Shown here piece after piece: positions 34,474 through 47,390 of a DNA stretch of 64,000 bases (positions are counted from its first letter, which is position 1; every line of letters starts with the position of its first letter). The stretch covers positions 1-64,000 of the forward strand of contig JAHLMK010000008.1 in the NCBI GenBank assembly GCA_019915135.1, written 5' to 3'. Under the pieces are notes generated by a model that had not been told where the DNA came from, searched no databases, and worked only from the letters and a program-made list of their open reading frames with translations. A program made the translations under genes and the position numbers. This DNA comes from Strobilurus pachycystidiatus. Its lineage: Eukaryota; Basidiomycota; Agaricomycetes; Agaricales; Physalacriaceae.

Positions 34474-35590
34474 TTATTTCCCCAGTACCTCTCTCGCATC
34501 CCAAAGTGCTCCAAACCCTCTGAATAAGTACACTTACAGAGCATACATCGTCGGCGTCTGCCACTGTGATGGGCCACTGGGGCGGTGGGCCCTCGGGACA
34601 CAATGCTGATGCCCACCAAGCAGCATACTCGTCCTTCAAGATTCTGTTCACCAAACGACTCTCGGTTCGGGTCATGTGAGAAACACGCGTTTGCTTTCCA
34701 AAAGCTGTGCATCATTATGCTGTGCTCTTTCATTGAAAGCGCTCCAGCTTCCCATCTCGAAGCATGCGCGTCTTGTAAGCAGAAATGCGAGATTCTTCAT
34801 TCTCGGGCTATGCCCACGGTGATTGTGCGCTTCCCTCCCTTGCAACCGACACCAGGCCCCCTGAGAAGGCGTGAGAAGCCTCTTTCACAACGGGTTTCGA
34901 CCACACGCGCAAGGTCCACGTCAATGTTGTTCCATCTTCCTGAATCTGTCAAGTGTATCAGCGAGCGCCAAAGAGTCCATTAAAGGCATGACACATCTGC
35001 CTTCATCACGGAAGTTACAGGCATACTCGTCGCGGACAACAAGAAAAAAAGAAAAACCTTCACAAAGCACAGCCCAAAATGTGCGCCGAAATTGCAACTC
35101 CCCAAGTGAGGAAACCCTAACTACGAGCGACATACCAAATACACACAGCAACTTGAAAACCCTCATTGTGTACGGACGGTCGCAGGCCCAGGGCTTGTAC
35201 CAAATGGAGCGGGGAAACCAACGGGCCAAAGGCTGGCATCTTGCAGCGCAACGGAGATGGTCACTACGGTAAAGGAGCTCCACCAGGGGCTGCTGAGGAC
35301 ATTGGCAAACGGTCGGAAAATGCCATGCGAGGCCCTCGCGCACACGCCTCCCTCTGGAACTGTAGAAAAGATCCGCTGTTGCGCAGCAAAGCGCATGTGC
35401 AGCATGCGGCCTGTGTCTCGCTGCCCAATATGCTCTATTCTGAACGTTCGCCAATCAGACGCTCCGTCCCAGAAGCCAGCAACCCTGATTACCCTATAAG
35501 AACAACCCCACCCCGGCCCATCCTTATCCGAGCAGAACGGCACAGTTAAAAGACCTCTTTGGGCAGCCTCCCTGGCAGTATGGCAATTCG
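34474..35590. other. Intergenic, nothing recognised
   Basis: About 1.1 kb between the RTC4-like gene and the next minus-strand gene. Only short overlapping frames on both strands, none with protein-like composition. Confidence 0.6.
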
Positions 35591-36529
35591 TCAAACGGGA
35601 CTAGAACAAGGCTCCATGCAGTACAGAAGCCCAGGCGACGGACTCGCCTCACCCACAATCTCTTCCCATCTTTTGAGACAGGCAGCGAGTTCTTCCTTGA
35701 ATTGAGAGAGCGCTTCTTCCCCCATCACCTCCCCCAACCCCTCCTTCTCCATCACCCTTCGCGCGACTTCCATGATGTTTGAATCTACTATCATTGATTT
35801 TGTGTGCTCTTCCAAGCCGCTGCGCATCCATCGCAGGTCTCCCGCCACCCTCTGCATAATCTGTTGCAGTGTCATTGCTTCTGAATGACTGGCCGCGAAC
35901 CCCCCCAACTCACCGACTTTGCCGGCACAGTCTTTAAGACCGTTTGTTCCCATCTAACCGCGTTTGCCTTCATTTTCGCAATAGCCCCTGCAACTAACTC
36001 GCGTCGGCCCTCAATGCGCATGTCCGGTCACTCACGTTGTAAAGATTTCCCCTCCAATGGTGCCTGGAAGAATCGTCTCAAGTCTTGGGACTGCAAAGCT
36101 TGCACCTGACCTCCGGCGTCCTTGCGGTCCTCCTGCTCAAATATACTGACCGCTCCTACAACCTCATTAGTTGTGTTCCTCACGGAGAGAATCCCAACCT
36201 TTATCTTCTTCATCTACGTCCGACTCTGAGTCAGAGTCATCCTCTGGGGCGTTTGGCAGCTCCCGTTGGATTTCCTGGTTGTCGAACAGTTCTGCAGGGG
36301 GTGGTAATCGGCCAAATACATCGGTATTCCGCGGAAATACCGCCCAATGCTCGCCCCATGCCTTTAGGAAACATCGCACCTCATTGCTGCTGGCAGCCTC
36401 AGGCCATTCAATGCGGATACACCTGCCTGATACCCAAGTTTCCACGTCAGTCAGAGATATGCTCCTGACGTTCGCGTCGGCCCCCGCGCTGACTGCGGCC
36501 GTTATCATATAAGGTATACTGGTCCGCTG
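35591..36529 (-). CDS. Hypothetical helical protein, 5' end possibly cut by repeat arm
   Basis: No family recognised. Likely exons on the minus strand are about 36529-36188 (RSISLTDVETWV, then RCFLKAWGEHWAVFP, ending in an acidic DDSDSESDVDEEDKG), a piece with IFEQEDRKDAGG and LRRFFQAPLEGK, a short piece with AIAKMKANAVRWEQ, and 35870-35591 with a long helical segment (IMQRVAGDLRW, EVARRVMEKEGLGEV, FKEELAACLKRWEEI). Phases agree at the junctions, but the first intron would be only about 28 bp. The acceptor-like TTTCAG at about 36530 suggests upstream exons, which the inverted-repeat boundary at 36565 may have removed. Confidence 0.45.
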
Positions 36530-36564
36530 AAAGCATAAGTTAGCGGGACACGGCCAACAAACCT

Positions 36565-37608
36565 AGTCGGCCAACTGAGGGGGTCATTATGTCCTGGTAT
36601 ATGGATGGCAGTGGAACATACCTGCAGCATGGCCAGTGACGACATTTGCCTCAGCTTCTTGACGACAGGTGTGAAGAGGAAGATGGGGGAAATGGCGAGG
36701 AAATGGTAAAAGTCGGGAAAGTGGCCATAAGAGCTGGCGTGTTCACTTTCGAGGTCCCCTAGAACTGGGTGCGCGCCCTTTTCACCCAACCTACGATGGT
36801 TGATTCAACGGTGGGACGGTCATGAATTATTGATGGGACGTACGACGCCAAACTCTCAACAGGAATCAAATCGGGTGTCTGAGAGATTGCCATGAGTGGG
36901 TGGTAGAAGCGCAACATGAGAATCAATTTACGAGTTGTGCTCTCAGTAGATCAGCAAAAATGGTTACTCGAAGGAGGAATGTGGAGGAATGCAAAGCAGA
37001 GAGGGAGATCTGATAGGCGTTAGTAATAGCAGCGAGACCGAGATCTGAACAGGAATCAGGTGCTTCCGCGAACGGGGCGGGTTCGCTTGCAACAAAGTGC
37101 TTGAGGGAGGCAGAGTGCTGTCGGAATGCTTTGAGGGTTTTAGGAATGTCTCCGAGCGCACCAAACATGTCGCGCGCGTGTTTCAGTGTGGGGATTTGGA
37201 AGGCCGGTTTTTTCCGTTCCGCTGAAAGGAAAGGTGGGCGGGTTAAGACACACTGCTCTGCGAGACGAACAACGTGGGCACGGTACAAGGTCGACTGCAT
37301 AGCTTTGGCGACAGGATGCTTTGCGCGGGAGCTTATGGCGTGGAGGGTCAACTCGCGATGTTCGCCCGTATCTGAGGTGAGCTGTGGGAAGGTGGCGAGG
37401 TAGCGCGCGCTATGGGAAAACGCTGACACCGCGGCCTGTGGCTGTTGAGGTATCGGACGAAGATGTTGCTTACGGGGCGACGCACCTCGCGAAACGCTTC
37501 CTCTTTGGTGGCAGCATCGGTGATTTCACTGTGAATGCGATGGAGATTCAGCGCAACGAAGAAGGGGGTGTTATCGAGACGGGCGCGGACAATGAGTTGG
37601 TCAGTCAT
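36565..37608 (-). pseudogene. JmjC/cupin-like gene, 5' part only (right arm)
   Basis: Identical to exons 1-4 of the gene starting at 28427 (start ATG at 37608, LDNTPFFVALNLH, then the second exon ending in TIFADLLRAQ, then FLAISPIFLFTPVVKK). At 36564 the homology stops within the fourth intron and the sequence passes into unrelated DNA, so the Pro-rich and JmjC parts are absent. Confidence 0.75.
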
Positions 37609-39385
37609 GGCTGCAGGATGGAATGTGCATTGGTGACGTAATATTGATTTGTAAAACTAACCAGCCTACGTCTACCGGTGCTCCAGCTCCAATTGAATCA
37701 GCCTCCCCTGCTTGTCCTTTCCTTCTCCGGGCACCACGAAGAAACGATGTGAACCTGCGTTGCGCGACTTGCGATCGCATTGATTGAGGGTGGGCGGGGG
37801 GTTGGGCTGCAGGTCCAGGGCGGGAGCGATGGTTCCTGCCCAGTACTGGGACAGGAGCTGGCGTAATGCGGGTCGTTGTTCCCGGGACGCTTTGTGCGAG
37901 AGATAACATGCAAAGGCCTCCCAGTAGTGTCTCGCAAATGTGTCCAAAAATGACCTGACATGTTTCGGCGGCTGGAGCTGATCCTGGAGGGGGGTAGGGG
38001 ATAGCATGCAGGTTGTTTCATCGTACGTTTGCGACACTACGTGGTAAAATCGATGAAGTTTTGCGACGTACAGTCGGAAATGAGCGAGAGCGACGTCACG
38101 CTCAACCTTGAAGGAATCGCACGATTCCTTATCCAGCAGGAAGGGAGTGGAGAGGAGGCCTAGAGCGCCTATGCTGGCATTCTGGAGTGTCACGAAATCA
38201 GGCGTGCAGGGCGGTTGTTCTGGCAGATGGCTTCGGTTGGTGAACGATGATTGGGTTGATCGAGGACGAACCAGTCATGTATTGCCAACAACTGTGCAAG
38301 ATTCCACGGGCATGCAATGCCCATGCGAATTTTTCTTCCTGTCTCCATATGCATGCCAAATGGATGAGGGCGGGAACGGTAATGGGATAGATCATCTCGT
38401 GATGGGCATGGGTCTTGCGGATGATGGTGTGTTTGAGGGCCACGATGTGAGTGCTGCTGAAGGGATGGATGACACTGTGAGGGTATGGTGAGGGATTGGA
38501 GGGAGGGAGGTTGGAAGCACGTACAGTTCGTCACCAGCAGTCATGCGAAATAATACTGTCTCGTTGACTTCTCGGCCATCGTCAAACAAACAGCAGTAGT
38601 CGAGGGTTGTGTTGTTTGTCCAAGAGACACGGATGATGATTTCCCCTTGGAGAATTTGAAGTATGAGAGGCGAAGCATAATCGACATGGAACTTGTCATA
38701 GACCATGCCGCGCGACAACATGGCATACGAGTAGCCTCGGTGCCAATCAACGAGGGTGGATTGACATTCCGGCGGAAGCTGGTCGGTGGTACGATTGATG
38801 TAGTCGTCGCCGGCGCAAAGCAAGCTATTCAATGATCAGATCTGGCGGCGGCGGGGGGGTGGGTGTGGTTACCTTGTGAGCGGCGTGGCTTCAACTTGCT
38901 GATGGTGGATAACAGGTATGGAATCCAAGTGGAAGAACACGGTGAGCGGTTTGGGCTGCCGAATGGCAGCGCATGCTTGCTGGGGTGTGAGGTCGGGGTG
39001 TGGGTTTCGAGGGGTGTCTGGGAAGGACGTGTGAGTCGTGAACCAAATGCAAACAGTAAATGGTCACACATTTGGTGGGAGTCGGTTCGTCGGGTCGTAC
39101 ATGATTGAGGAATGTCAATGGGCTGAACGACGGTTGCTCGCGGGCTTTCAAGTGAACTACAGGTTTGGTGTATAACAAATCAAATTGCGCGGGTGATTTC
39201 CACTTTGCCCACGCCCGCGTTGATATAGTGAGGGTGTCAGTGGGCTGTTTTACCGCGCCATAGGATTTGCACACGGAGAGGAGGTTCCTTGACTGCGTGC
39301 AACGTGAGAAATAGGGATTCAAGGAGGGGGGGAGGCCGTGACTCTCACCGTGGAGTGATGGACTGTGAGCTTCACGGTTTCAGGA
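36565..39385 (-). repeat. 2821-bp inverted repeat, right arm
   Basis: Exact reverse-complement counterpart of 26650-29470 as judged by every reading frame in it. The outer boundary at 39385 lies inside the Pro-rich exon of the gene at 37672-41551, which continues without a break into unique sequence. The right arm is therefore the ancestral location for that half. Confidence 0.9.
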
Positions 39386-41551
39386 CGCTTGGGTTTCTCT
39401 GGGGACGGGGTTGTGGGGGGTAGTGGAATGTGGATCACGCAGTTCGGCGGCTGCGCAATTATTGAATGGGTCAGTGCGGAGTATGTCAAGAGAGAGAAGA
39501 GGCGTGCGTACATTGCCTGTTAAAAGAAACTGAGGGGTATCAGATCCAACTTTCATCACCAAAGTTGTCCTGACGCGGTCGAGAGGAGCGGCAGGTTGGA
39601 TGATGCGCATCGGGAAAAAAGGGGCTGAATCAACCCGTGCAGCCTTTGCGACGCGCGGGTCAGATTGCGATGGCGAGTTTTCTGCGGGTCTTGGTCTCTT
39701 TTTTGTTGCCGTGTTGGATGAGGGGCGGTCCGTGGGCTGGACCGTGCGATTCCCGCCTTCTTGCTGGTCGACGGCCGCGGGGATGTTGCTGTTGGACGGA
39801 TTGGGGGTAGGGGGAAGCTGGCGCGGGATGCGCCCTTGTGCTTTGGCTCGAGGCAGGACACCTGCAGATGCCCGATTATCGTGACTGCGGGTTGCTCTGC
39901 AAGTAGGAGGATCGATTGGTGTTGTAGCTGCCGGGATCGATCGCGTGCTGCTAAGTGTCGTGGGCGAGGTCGAGGAAATTGGCGGAGGAGGAGGGGAGTG
40001 TTCACGGGGACTCAAACGACCCGGAAGGCGATCGGAATTTTGAGTCGCACCTGGCACTTCCCTGACCGATAGTGTCTTGTTCGGAGTCTGGGGTGGGGTA
40101 ATGGGCTGTGGAGGGGCGGTAGCAGTGGCGCTTACAAGACGGATGTCGGGTCTGGTGAGTGTAGGACTGGACGAATGTGCCGGTGTGCGTGCGGGTAGCC
40201 CGGACGCTAGCTGCGCAGGCCCGCGCCCACCACTTGGTGGTGTAGGGGCCTGTTCGGAGAGGGGCGTCGGTGGTGGTGTGCGAGGCTGTGGGGCCATCTG
40301 TGCGTGGGTGGGCGAGTTCTGGGGAGGGAGCGCCACCCCACGGTCATTTCCCGTCTCGCTGGGCGGTGGTGGGGGGAAGATATCGGAAATGACGGTCGCA
40401 AACCACTTTTTCCACGCTGATGTATCCTCACGCTTGAGCGCGTTTTCAATTTCCAGGGTGAGCTGGGTGATGGCATCCATGACGGGCGCGTGTTCCACGG
40501 CAATGCTGTTGATGCACGACCAACATGCCAACTCCAATGACTGGAAAGTTGCGCAGGAAGGAGACGACTTTTTCCGGCGATATCTGTTGCCAGCCTGGCG
40601 GTGCTTGGTTGAGAGACTACGTGTTATGCACCCGGATGAAGCGCACCTGCAGAACAGCAGTTTGACCGCAGTCGCGCAACTTTTGAGGCGTTCGATGAAG
40701 GAAGAAGATGGGGGACATCGTCGTGAACAATAGCCAGTCGATGTTGTTTTTGCCGAAGGTGTGTTCGTGGTATTCCTTGGCCGCCTCACTACGGACCAAA
40801 CGGGAGATCAGCGATGTTGTCAATGCAGTGGAGATTGCCTACTCAAGCTGATTCAGAGACATGACTTCGTCGGTCTGGGGGGGGGGGGGGAAGTCAATGG
40901 GAGGAATGAAATAGGGGCCTTTGTCGACATACGGTGATGTGGCGAAGGTGGTCCGCCAGTAGCGTGGCTTTAAAAATGAAATATCCTTGTTCGGTGCTGC
41001 GCCGGCCTTGCAGATACCCGTCCAAAATTGTTCCCGAATTGGTAGAAGGCGAGGAGTGAAGGGTCGTTTTGGCAGCGGTGAACATGACCGTAAACTTGGT
41101 CGCGAAGGCAGGTAAGTCCTTGAGTTTCTGCCACAGTAATGCGATCTGCGTGCTAGTGGGTCCGCTCACTGCGAGTTCTTCCGTACAGGGTTGGGAACAA
41201 GTATCCGGGGCCATCTCCTGCTGGTAAAGGTACATGATGAGGGATCCGCGCACGACCAGTTCCGCGAGAGCGTCCCGCAAGGGCCCCTTGTAGTTTTGTC
41301 GTTGGTGGAGGCTTTCGGTTTCCAGCTTGAGCATTGGATTCTGGCGGAGGTGGCGAACAAAGGACGCAAATTGCGCTTCGTGATTCTGTGACGGATGAGG
41401 GTACACTTATCCAGCGTGGGGCACACAGTACCTTGTGCGCTTCCAATAGTAGCAGATGTTGTGCCGGCGCGGCTTGCTGCAACGCAAGGGTGTGCGCGAG
41501 GCCTTGGAAAAATGGGAGCGTGTACAAGTCTTGCAATTGGGCGGAGGCCAT
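37672..41551 (-). CDS. JmjC/cupin-like domain protein, paralogue of 28427-32972
   Basis: The first exons on the minus strand are 41551-41432 (MASAQLQDLYTLPFFQGL), 41385-40933, 40874-40843 and 40788 onward, matching in content and intron position the exons of the sister gene (TLPFFQGL against NTPFFVAL; TLLADHLR against TIFADLLR; MSPIFFLHRTPQKLR against ISPIFLFTPVVKKLR). A Pro/Ser/Thr-rich region follows. In the right repeat arm lies the JmjC/cupin core with KFHVDYASP, VIHPFSSTHIVALKHT, and a helical C-terminus ending LIQLELEHR at 37672. The HxD and distal His are present, so activity is possible. Some middle introns are not resolved. Confidence 0.68.
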
Positions 41552-42010
41552 TGGGTTGTGGATGGATGGAGGAGGTTCCAGAAGCTGATAGGTGGTGCTT
41601 ACTTATGTTTGGCGCATTGCCGCCACAGGACACGTGATGAAGAGGGGTACTGTTTGAAAAGCTCACATTATGCACGAGTAAAACAACATGTCTGCGTGAT
41701 ATAAAAACAGGGTGGGTGGCGCGGCGACTGTGGCACGTCTTTCATGCGGCTTCGCCGTGACGTTGTGACGGAGACGATGTAGCCGCCGTACCTCAGACGG
41801 CCTGAAAAGTGAGTGGGTGTGACATTGTGACTTGCCTCGTCGTGGGGGAGTGTGGGGTGTTGCTTGCCCGGCCGATAGAGTGTGGAAGTGTGACGGTGTG
41901 ACTTGCTTTTCCCTGTCTGACCGCCATTGATGGGGGAGGAGATGAATTCCGCTGTGTGGTGAGTCGAAATCCCTGGCTCCCCGCCTCAAAGCCGAAATAA
42001 TGGTCGCAGT

Positions 42011-43713
42011 ATGCCAAAAGAGACCCTGGATGAAATCTTGGAGCTCGCGTGCAAAGGGGGTGCCAGAAGGGATAATTTGGCAACCAGCTATGCATGCTCG
42101 CAAGTTTGTTGGGCCTTTGTTCCAAAAGCGAGGGAGGGGTTGTTCGAGACAACTTGTCTTGCTCTGGCGGACAAAAAAAGGGAGGCCGTGAGTTGCGGAG
42201 AGAAAGCGATTCCGGTCAAAAAGCTGAGGGCGTTGTGGGAGAGTGACTTGTCAGTCCGGGGTGCACTGAGGCACTTGGTGGTTGGGAGTCCCGCAGTGAT
42301 GGACAGTGAGCATATGGACTGGGTTTGGGCGAACATGGACAAATGTCCGAAGCTTGTCCAACTCACGTTCTGGAAGGTGACAGTTGCCCAATTGGAGAGG
42401 GTGCACGATCCGGTAGGAGGGGTCGAGCAAGTGACGTGGTTTGGACGGGGGTTTCCATGTCTTGTGTTGGAGGAGCTGCTGCGCTTGGCCCCAGCATGCA
42501 GGGTGCTTCGCATGGTCGGCGGGTCTACCTTTGAGTACGGGCGGGGCGCCGAACCTCTACGGGTGCCTGCCTTGGAATTTTCGAGTTGTTCGGGCTTGGT
42601 TGGTGCTGACGGCGGCTTCACTGCAGAGAGACTAGAGGTGAAATGTGGAGATTGGGACCTGGAAGACGTTCACAATGCGATAGGGTGTGTGAGCGGGGTT
42701 ACTTGCCTCAAGCTGGATCTATCAGGTAGGACTAAACCCGTTACTCGTCATGTTGAATCTTACTCCGTACAGCCCCTTATGCGTCTGTTCAACGAGGATT
42801 TTTGGACTTCGGCGGCTTGCATAGATCTTTGAGCGCTTTGTTCATCCGGTTCAGGATGGATGAGAGTGGGGATACTGTGGGCGCATGTCTTCTTTCGGCA
42901 GCAGAATACTCGCCCTTAGCGGAACTGCATTTGGATGTGTTTGGCCCGAGCTTCTCCTGCACGAGTGGCCGGCAGTCTAACACGTTTGGTGAAAGGGACA
43001 TTGTTACGGGGGTGGGGAGTGCGTTACGCAATGGATGTTTGGCATATATCCGGGCGCATTTGTATGCTTGGCCGATGCCTCTGGATGCGAGGGGCAGAGA
43101 TAGACATGATCACGAGTGTCTATTCGGATGTATCCGACATCCGAACCACGAATATGTGCACCTCAAACCCAGATATTTGTATTCGGATGGATATCCGACA
43201 TTGCATCCGAGATAATTGTCCAATATCCGAATATTTGTGAATATTCATCCGAATATATTCGAATATATCTGAATATCCATGAGTATTGGCATAATATTGC
43301 ATCAAGAGCAGCCTGAAACCATACCTACTATGAAGTTATGGTATTACACTGTGTGTAAATGTCAATTAGAGTCACATAGCTAACACAGAACACTCATATA
43401 CTACAGCCCACACTATCATGTCTCGGATGTCTGCTCAGAAAGTGGACATCCGACATCCGAGAGGCATCCGACATCCGAGAGGTATCCGACATCCGACATC
43501 CGAATATCTTCGGATGTCGGATACGAATATAATTGAAATATCCGAAAATATCCGACATTCGTGCTCATGTCTAGGCAGAGAGCTGGAGGTAAAGTGCTAT
43601 GAGTCGAGGGAGATATGGTGGAGATCTGTTTGGGATGCCAGTGGAGTCTACGATCTGACCACACACCAGTGTAACAACGACGTAGAGTGTATTTCGCACT
43701 GGGAGTGGCCGTA
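42011..43713 (+). pseudogene. F-box-like gene split by a MITE
   Basis: The N-terminal F-box-like stretch is MPKETLDEILELAC with SYACSQVCWAFVPKARE, followed by a long leucine-containing region (LVVGSPAVMDSEHMDWVW, LVLEELLRLAPACRVLR). A 45-bp intron (GTAGGA...TACAG, about 42726-42769) restores the frame to LDFGGLHRSLSALFIRF. At 43101 the MITE enters the coding sequence and brings a stop at 43213-43215. Directly after it the same frame resumes with RELEVKCYESREIWW and ends at 43713. Apart from the insertion the frame is intact, so the disruption looks recent. Confidence 0.7.
43101..43573 (-). mobile_element. 473-bp hAT-like MITE, in a coding exon
   Basis: Second copy of the element at 30275-30747, same length, opposite orientation, very few differences. 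Perfect 8-bp target duplication GGCAGAGA (43093-43100 and 43574-43581). Confidence 0.92.
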
Positions 43714-46700
43714 ATAGATTGGACGTGGTCGTCGTTGGTTCGAATGCGAAGCGGTCATGTGACTTTGTAGGAATCAAAGGATGTCACGTGATGGGGTCAC
43801 CTCGCCCCTCCTCTTGCTAGAAGAAGAAAGATTAGGTTTCTTCGCAAGTACTCATGGGTGTGACCCCGTGGCGTAGTAAAGTGCCTTGTCATTGCAAAAA
43901 AAGCTCTCAGGACCTGAGAGCTTATGATGCCGTGTGAGAGGTCGATCGGATATGCGGATGTAGCGTGTATTGGCTGCTCAGCCGACTCGTGTGCCCTTAT
44001 GGGGTGCATTACAGGGTATTCCCATCCTTGTGTGTGCGCATCTAAGGCCTCATGGACCTTGTGTAAGCATGTGCGACATGATTGAACTTATGACGGACCA
44101 ACCTTTTTGCGGATGGTGGCGATAGTGTTTGAAGCGGAGGTAAATAAGTGGCCGTTGTCAATGCAGGGGGTATATAAATTCTTCGCTGCCTAGATGTGAC
44201 TCATGCATCGCGGGGTCAGAAATTCTCGCGCGATTGTGACGCCTTCGCCAGTAGCATTGTCTTGATCAGTGACATTGCACTTTTGTATTTGGTTTTCCGC
44301 ACCGTCATCAGGCCATGCCAATTGAAAAAGACTACGCAGACAGTGGAGCAATATGGGAAGGGACAGTTCCAGTGGTCAGTCAGGTATGCGGTTGGCCTGA
44401 CACCAGATCCTGGGTGTGCCATGTATGGCCTGCGGCTATAGCCTCAGAAGGAGTTGTACTTCCTGAACGGCTATAGCAGGGACTGCTCATACATGACCTA
44501 TTGCAATTGGCGTGCCAGTGGACCGTGACGCGGGACCGTCGCGGGTGGTCGTGTCTGCCCATTGTGGCTGCATCCTTTGTACCCAATGGTCCTCCCAATT
44601 CTTTTGCTATGATACTTTTCTTGGGATAGTTCTCAGACAGTGTGTGTGTCTGTAATGCACTGGAATATTGAAGGTTATCATGAGGAAGATTTTGTCCTGA
44701 GCCGCTCACGGTGTCCAACCCAACCACCAAAAGAAGCAGTCTGTCACTTGTTGACGTCTTCTAGGGCTGTCTCGGCAACACGAGGCGCCTCGTGTCCCGC
44801 TTTCAAACTTGACGGCGGGATTTGGCCGTCGCGTCGGGAGCGAGCGTGCAGCCGAACCGGCAACTCGGTTGACTATTGCCCACGATGATGCCGTTTCGAA
44901 GCGAGCTGCAAATCATGTCATTTACAGGGAAACAATCAACCCTGGTTTTTGCCTCCCAACCACCACCACAGTGAGGACAACGGCGACTACTCCCCAGGAC
45001 CAGACAAGAACGACCATGACGGGCAGCATGAGTCTTCGGCGAGAATGCCATTAACCGACAAATTTGACGATCCCCACCAGCCAGCCACGCTGTTGCATTG
45101 CCCATGGCTGGCGTCTGTCGCGGCCGCCGTCAAAGGGGGTATATATCATTATGGTGAGGGCTTTCTCCTGTATCACTCGTTGGTGCTGCCTTCGACGAGC
45201 CACTGTGGCGGTTTGGCTTCTTCGTGCCCTCTGCTCCCTGACGAGCCGTCTCTCCGCTCACGCTGACTCCACCCCCTGCCTGCAAGATTTACAGACATTG
45301 GAGAGTGTCACCGGACTGTTTGACGGATGGCATGGACAACCACAACAGCGACAACACCAACGGCGAGGCCGACAACAGCAAGTACTAGCCGACCAAATTG
45401 TCGTCTCAGTCAATGTTAATACCAATCATACACGGGCTCCCCACTATTGCTTCACTGCAAGCCAGGAATATGGCTTTTTCAGCGTTGCGGACGCGGCGCT
45501 GGGGCTTCTTGTTATGGTAAGCGCTTCCTGTCTTCCCTCTCCGTCCATGCCGCCTACGGCAGCCGTTCTCCTCTTCATCCCTGTCTTTTGTGTCTTGATT
45601 TGCTGTTCAGGCTGATCTTATCCCACAGATAAACATTTCTCGGCGGCAACTTTCCACGGGTGCTCTGGATTCTTGAACTTTGTAACGCTCAAATTCAGAT
45701 TAAGACGATAATCAAAATATTGGGTTTTATGTTCATAGCCTGAGCCCGATTCGAGCAAAATGGAGACATAAAGCAAGTAAAACATACCCGCTGGCTCCAA
45801 CAGTCAGTCAACGAGGACCATAACAAAGTAGGCGGCTCAATTCACGCGGAAAGCGAAGAGTGATCCCACATCTTCTGAGACGGAGTGTTCGGTCCGACCG
45901 CCGATCCTATGTCGCGAGTGAGAGACAATGGCTTGCACGCTCACTAAATACAATGTGTGATCTCTAAGCAATGCTAGAACGACTTGAGATGCATCTGGGA
46001 AGTCATTGGGGAGAATCTGAAATTCATCCGGGAGGACAGCCAAAACCGCAATCTCGGGGCCAACAACGCATACGTGAATCAACACTAGTCGGGATCTTTT
46101 GAGAAAGAGCGCGTAATTTCATGAGTGTCCTGGGACTATGAGCACAATAAATACTGTTTATCTACTCTACTAGTCTCATGTTTGCTGATCTCAGTCCAAG
46201 TAAGCAGATACAGCGACAACACCGTCGATTGAAGGACAACTTGTCACTTTTTGTATGACGAAAAACACATCTACTCTTACCTCGCTCTGCGGCAGATTAC
46301 GCGGTGTGCTGGGTCGAAGAACACGGCACGCCTCTGACATATGCCCACATGTTAAGATATAACCGGCCATGTATTTCCTCATAAAAAGCCTGAAAAGACG
46401 TGTTTACCATTTGTTCTCTTACGAAGGGCTGGAATTTAGCCTGCCCATTGTCACCCTGAAACACTATCCGAGGCCTCTCTGATGCTTGGAAGGCATCTGA
46501 AACGATATTGTGGTCCAGACAACTATGTATCCGCGGCACAATAGTCACTTTCATCATGTAGATAGTTATTCTCTGACGACGGCAATTACTCTCTGACGAC
46601 GGCGATTACTCTCTGACGACGGCAATTGTTCTCTGACGACGCTCATGTCGTCTGGTCATGCTCCCCGTCCTTGGATGCAATAGTTGCGGGAGTCTGTGTG

Positions 46701-47390
46701 TGGAGTGGCTGAGCTCAAGCGACGAACATGAATGAGTTCTCAAACCTTTCAATGTGTCATTTACTCTCGTACCAAAAAAGAAATTTCGGTAAGTACAACT
46801 ATAACAGTGCCACTGCCGTCAAGCACAGCTGATGAGACTATTAGAGGGAGGCTTCGTTCGACACAACTATGATGATAGTTGGCCTATCAGGAGCAAGCAA
46901 TGAGAACGGCGTATGGGTGTGGCAAAAAAAGGTCATCCATCATGCCGTGCTGCCGACGCATATCAATCAAGAATTCAGCCTCCGACGGCATCGCTTGATC
47001 AACGCCCGCCAAGGCGCATAGAAGCGTACCGATTCCGACGCGAAGCGCAACGTGTATTCCGATGAACGAGGACTCACGCGGCACTGTAATGACAGCCAGG
47101 CACCGCATAGCGCAAATTGGGAAGGCGTGAAGCCTGCTTGCAGCGCCGCAGCGCGGACGCACGCAATACATGGCCTTTGGGGAGGTAGCACGGCGGTACA
47201 TTACTCCTATAACAACGATTAAAGTACAACTTGATTTGATGCTATAGCAAGCTGGTAATGTATGGAATCTACGTTATCCACTGGGCCTGAACCATGTAAA
47301 AAAACTGACTGAGCGTGGTACAGGGCGTGTTGCAGACAAAACATATCCTCCCCCCGGCGAGGCGATCAGAGCAAATAGTGGTGTATCCGG
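43714..47390. other. Gene-poor interval, no gene recognised
   Basis: Only short frames. GGGGGTATATA-type TATA-like strings occur near 44163 and 45134, but no convincing coding region follows them. A 61-codon or longer frame from about 45151 begins with a hydrophobic run (TVAVWLLRALCSLTSRL), but I cannot support it as a gene. Confidence 0.5.
46565..46645 (+). repeat. Four tandem ~20-bp repeats
   Basis: The unit TCTCTGACGACGGCAATTAC or a close variant occurs four times in direct order, the last being partial (TTCTCTGACGACGCTCATG). Confidence 0.85.

Noticed and set aside
44160..45615. Small secreted-protein gene with TATA-like GGGGGTATATA
   Set aside because: The TATA-like string near 45138 is only about 10 bp before the ATG at 45151, frames overlap heavily, and no conserved domain or clean intron structure was seen.
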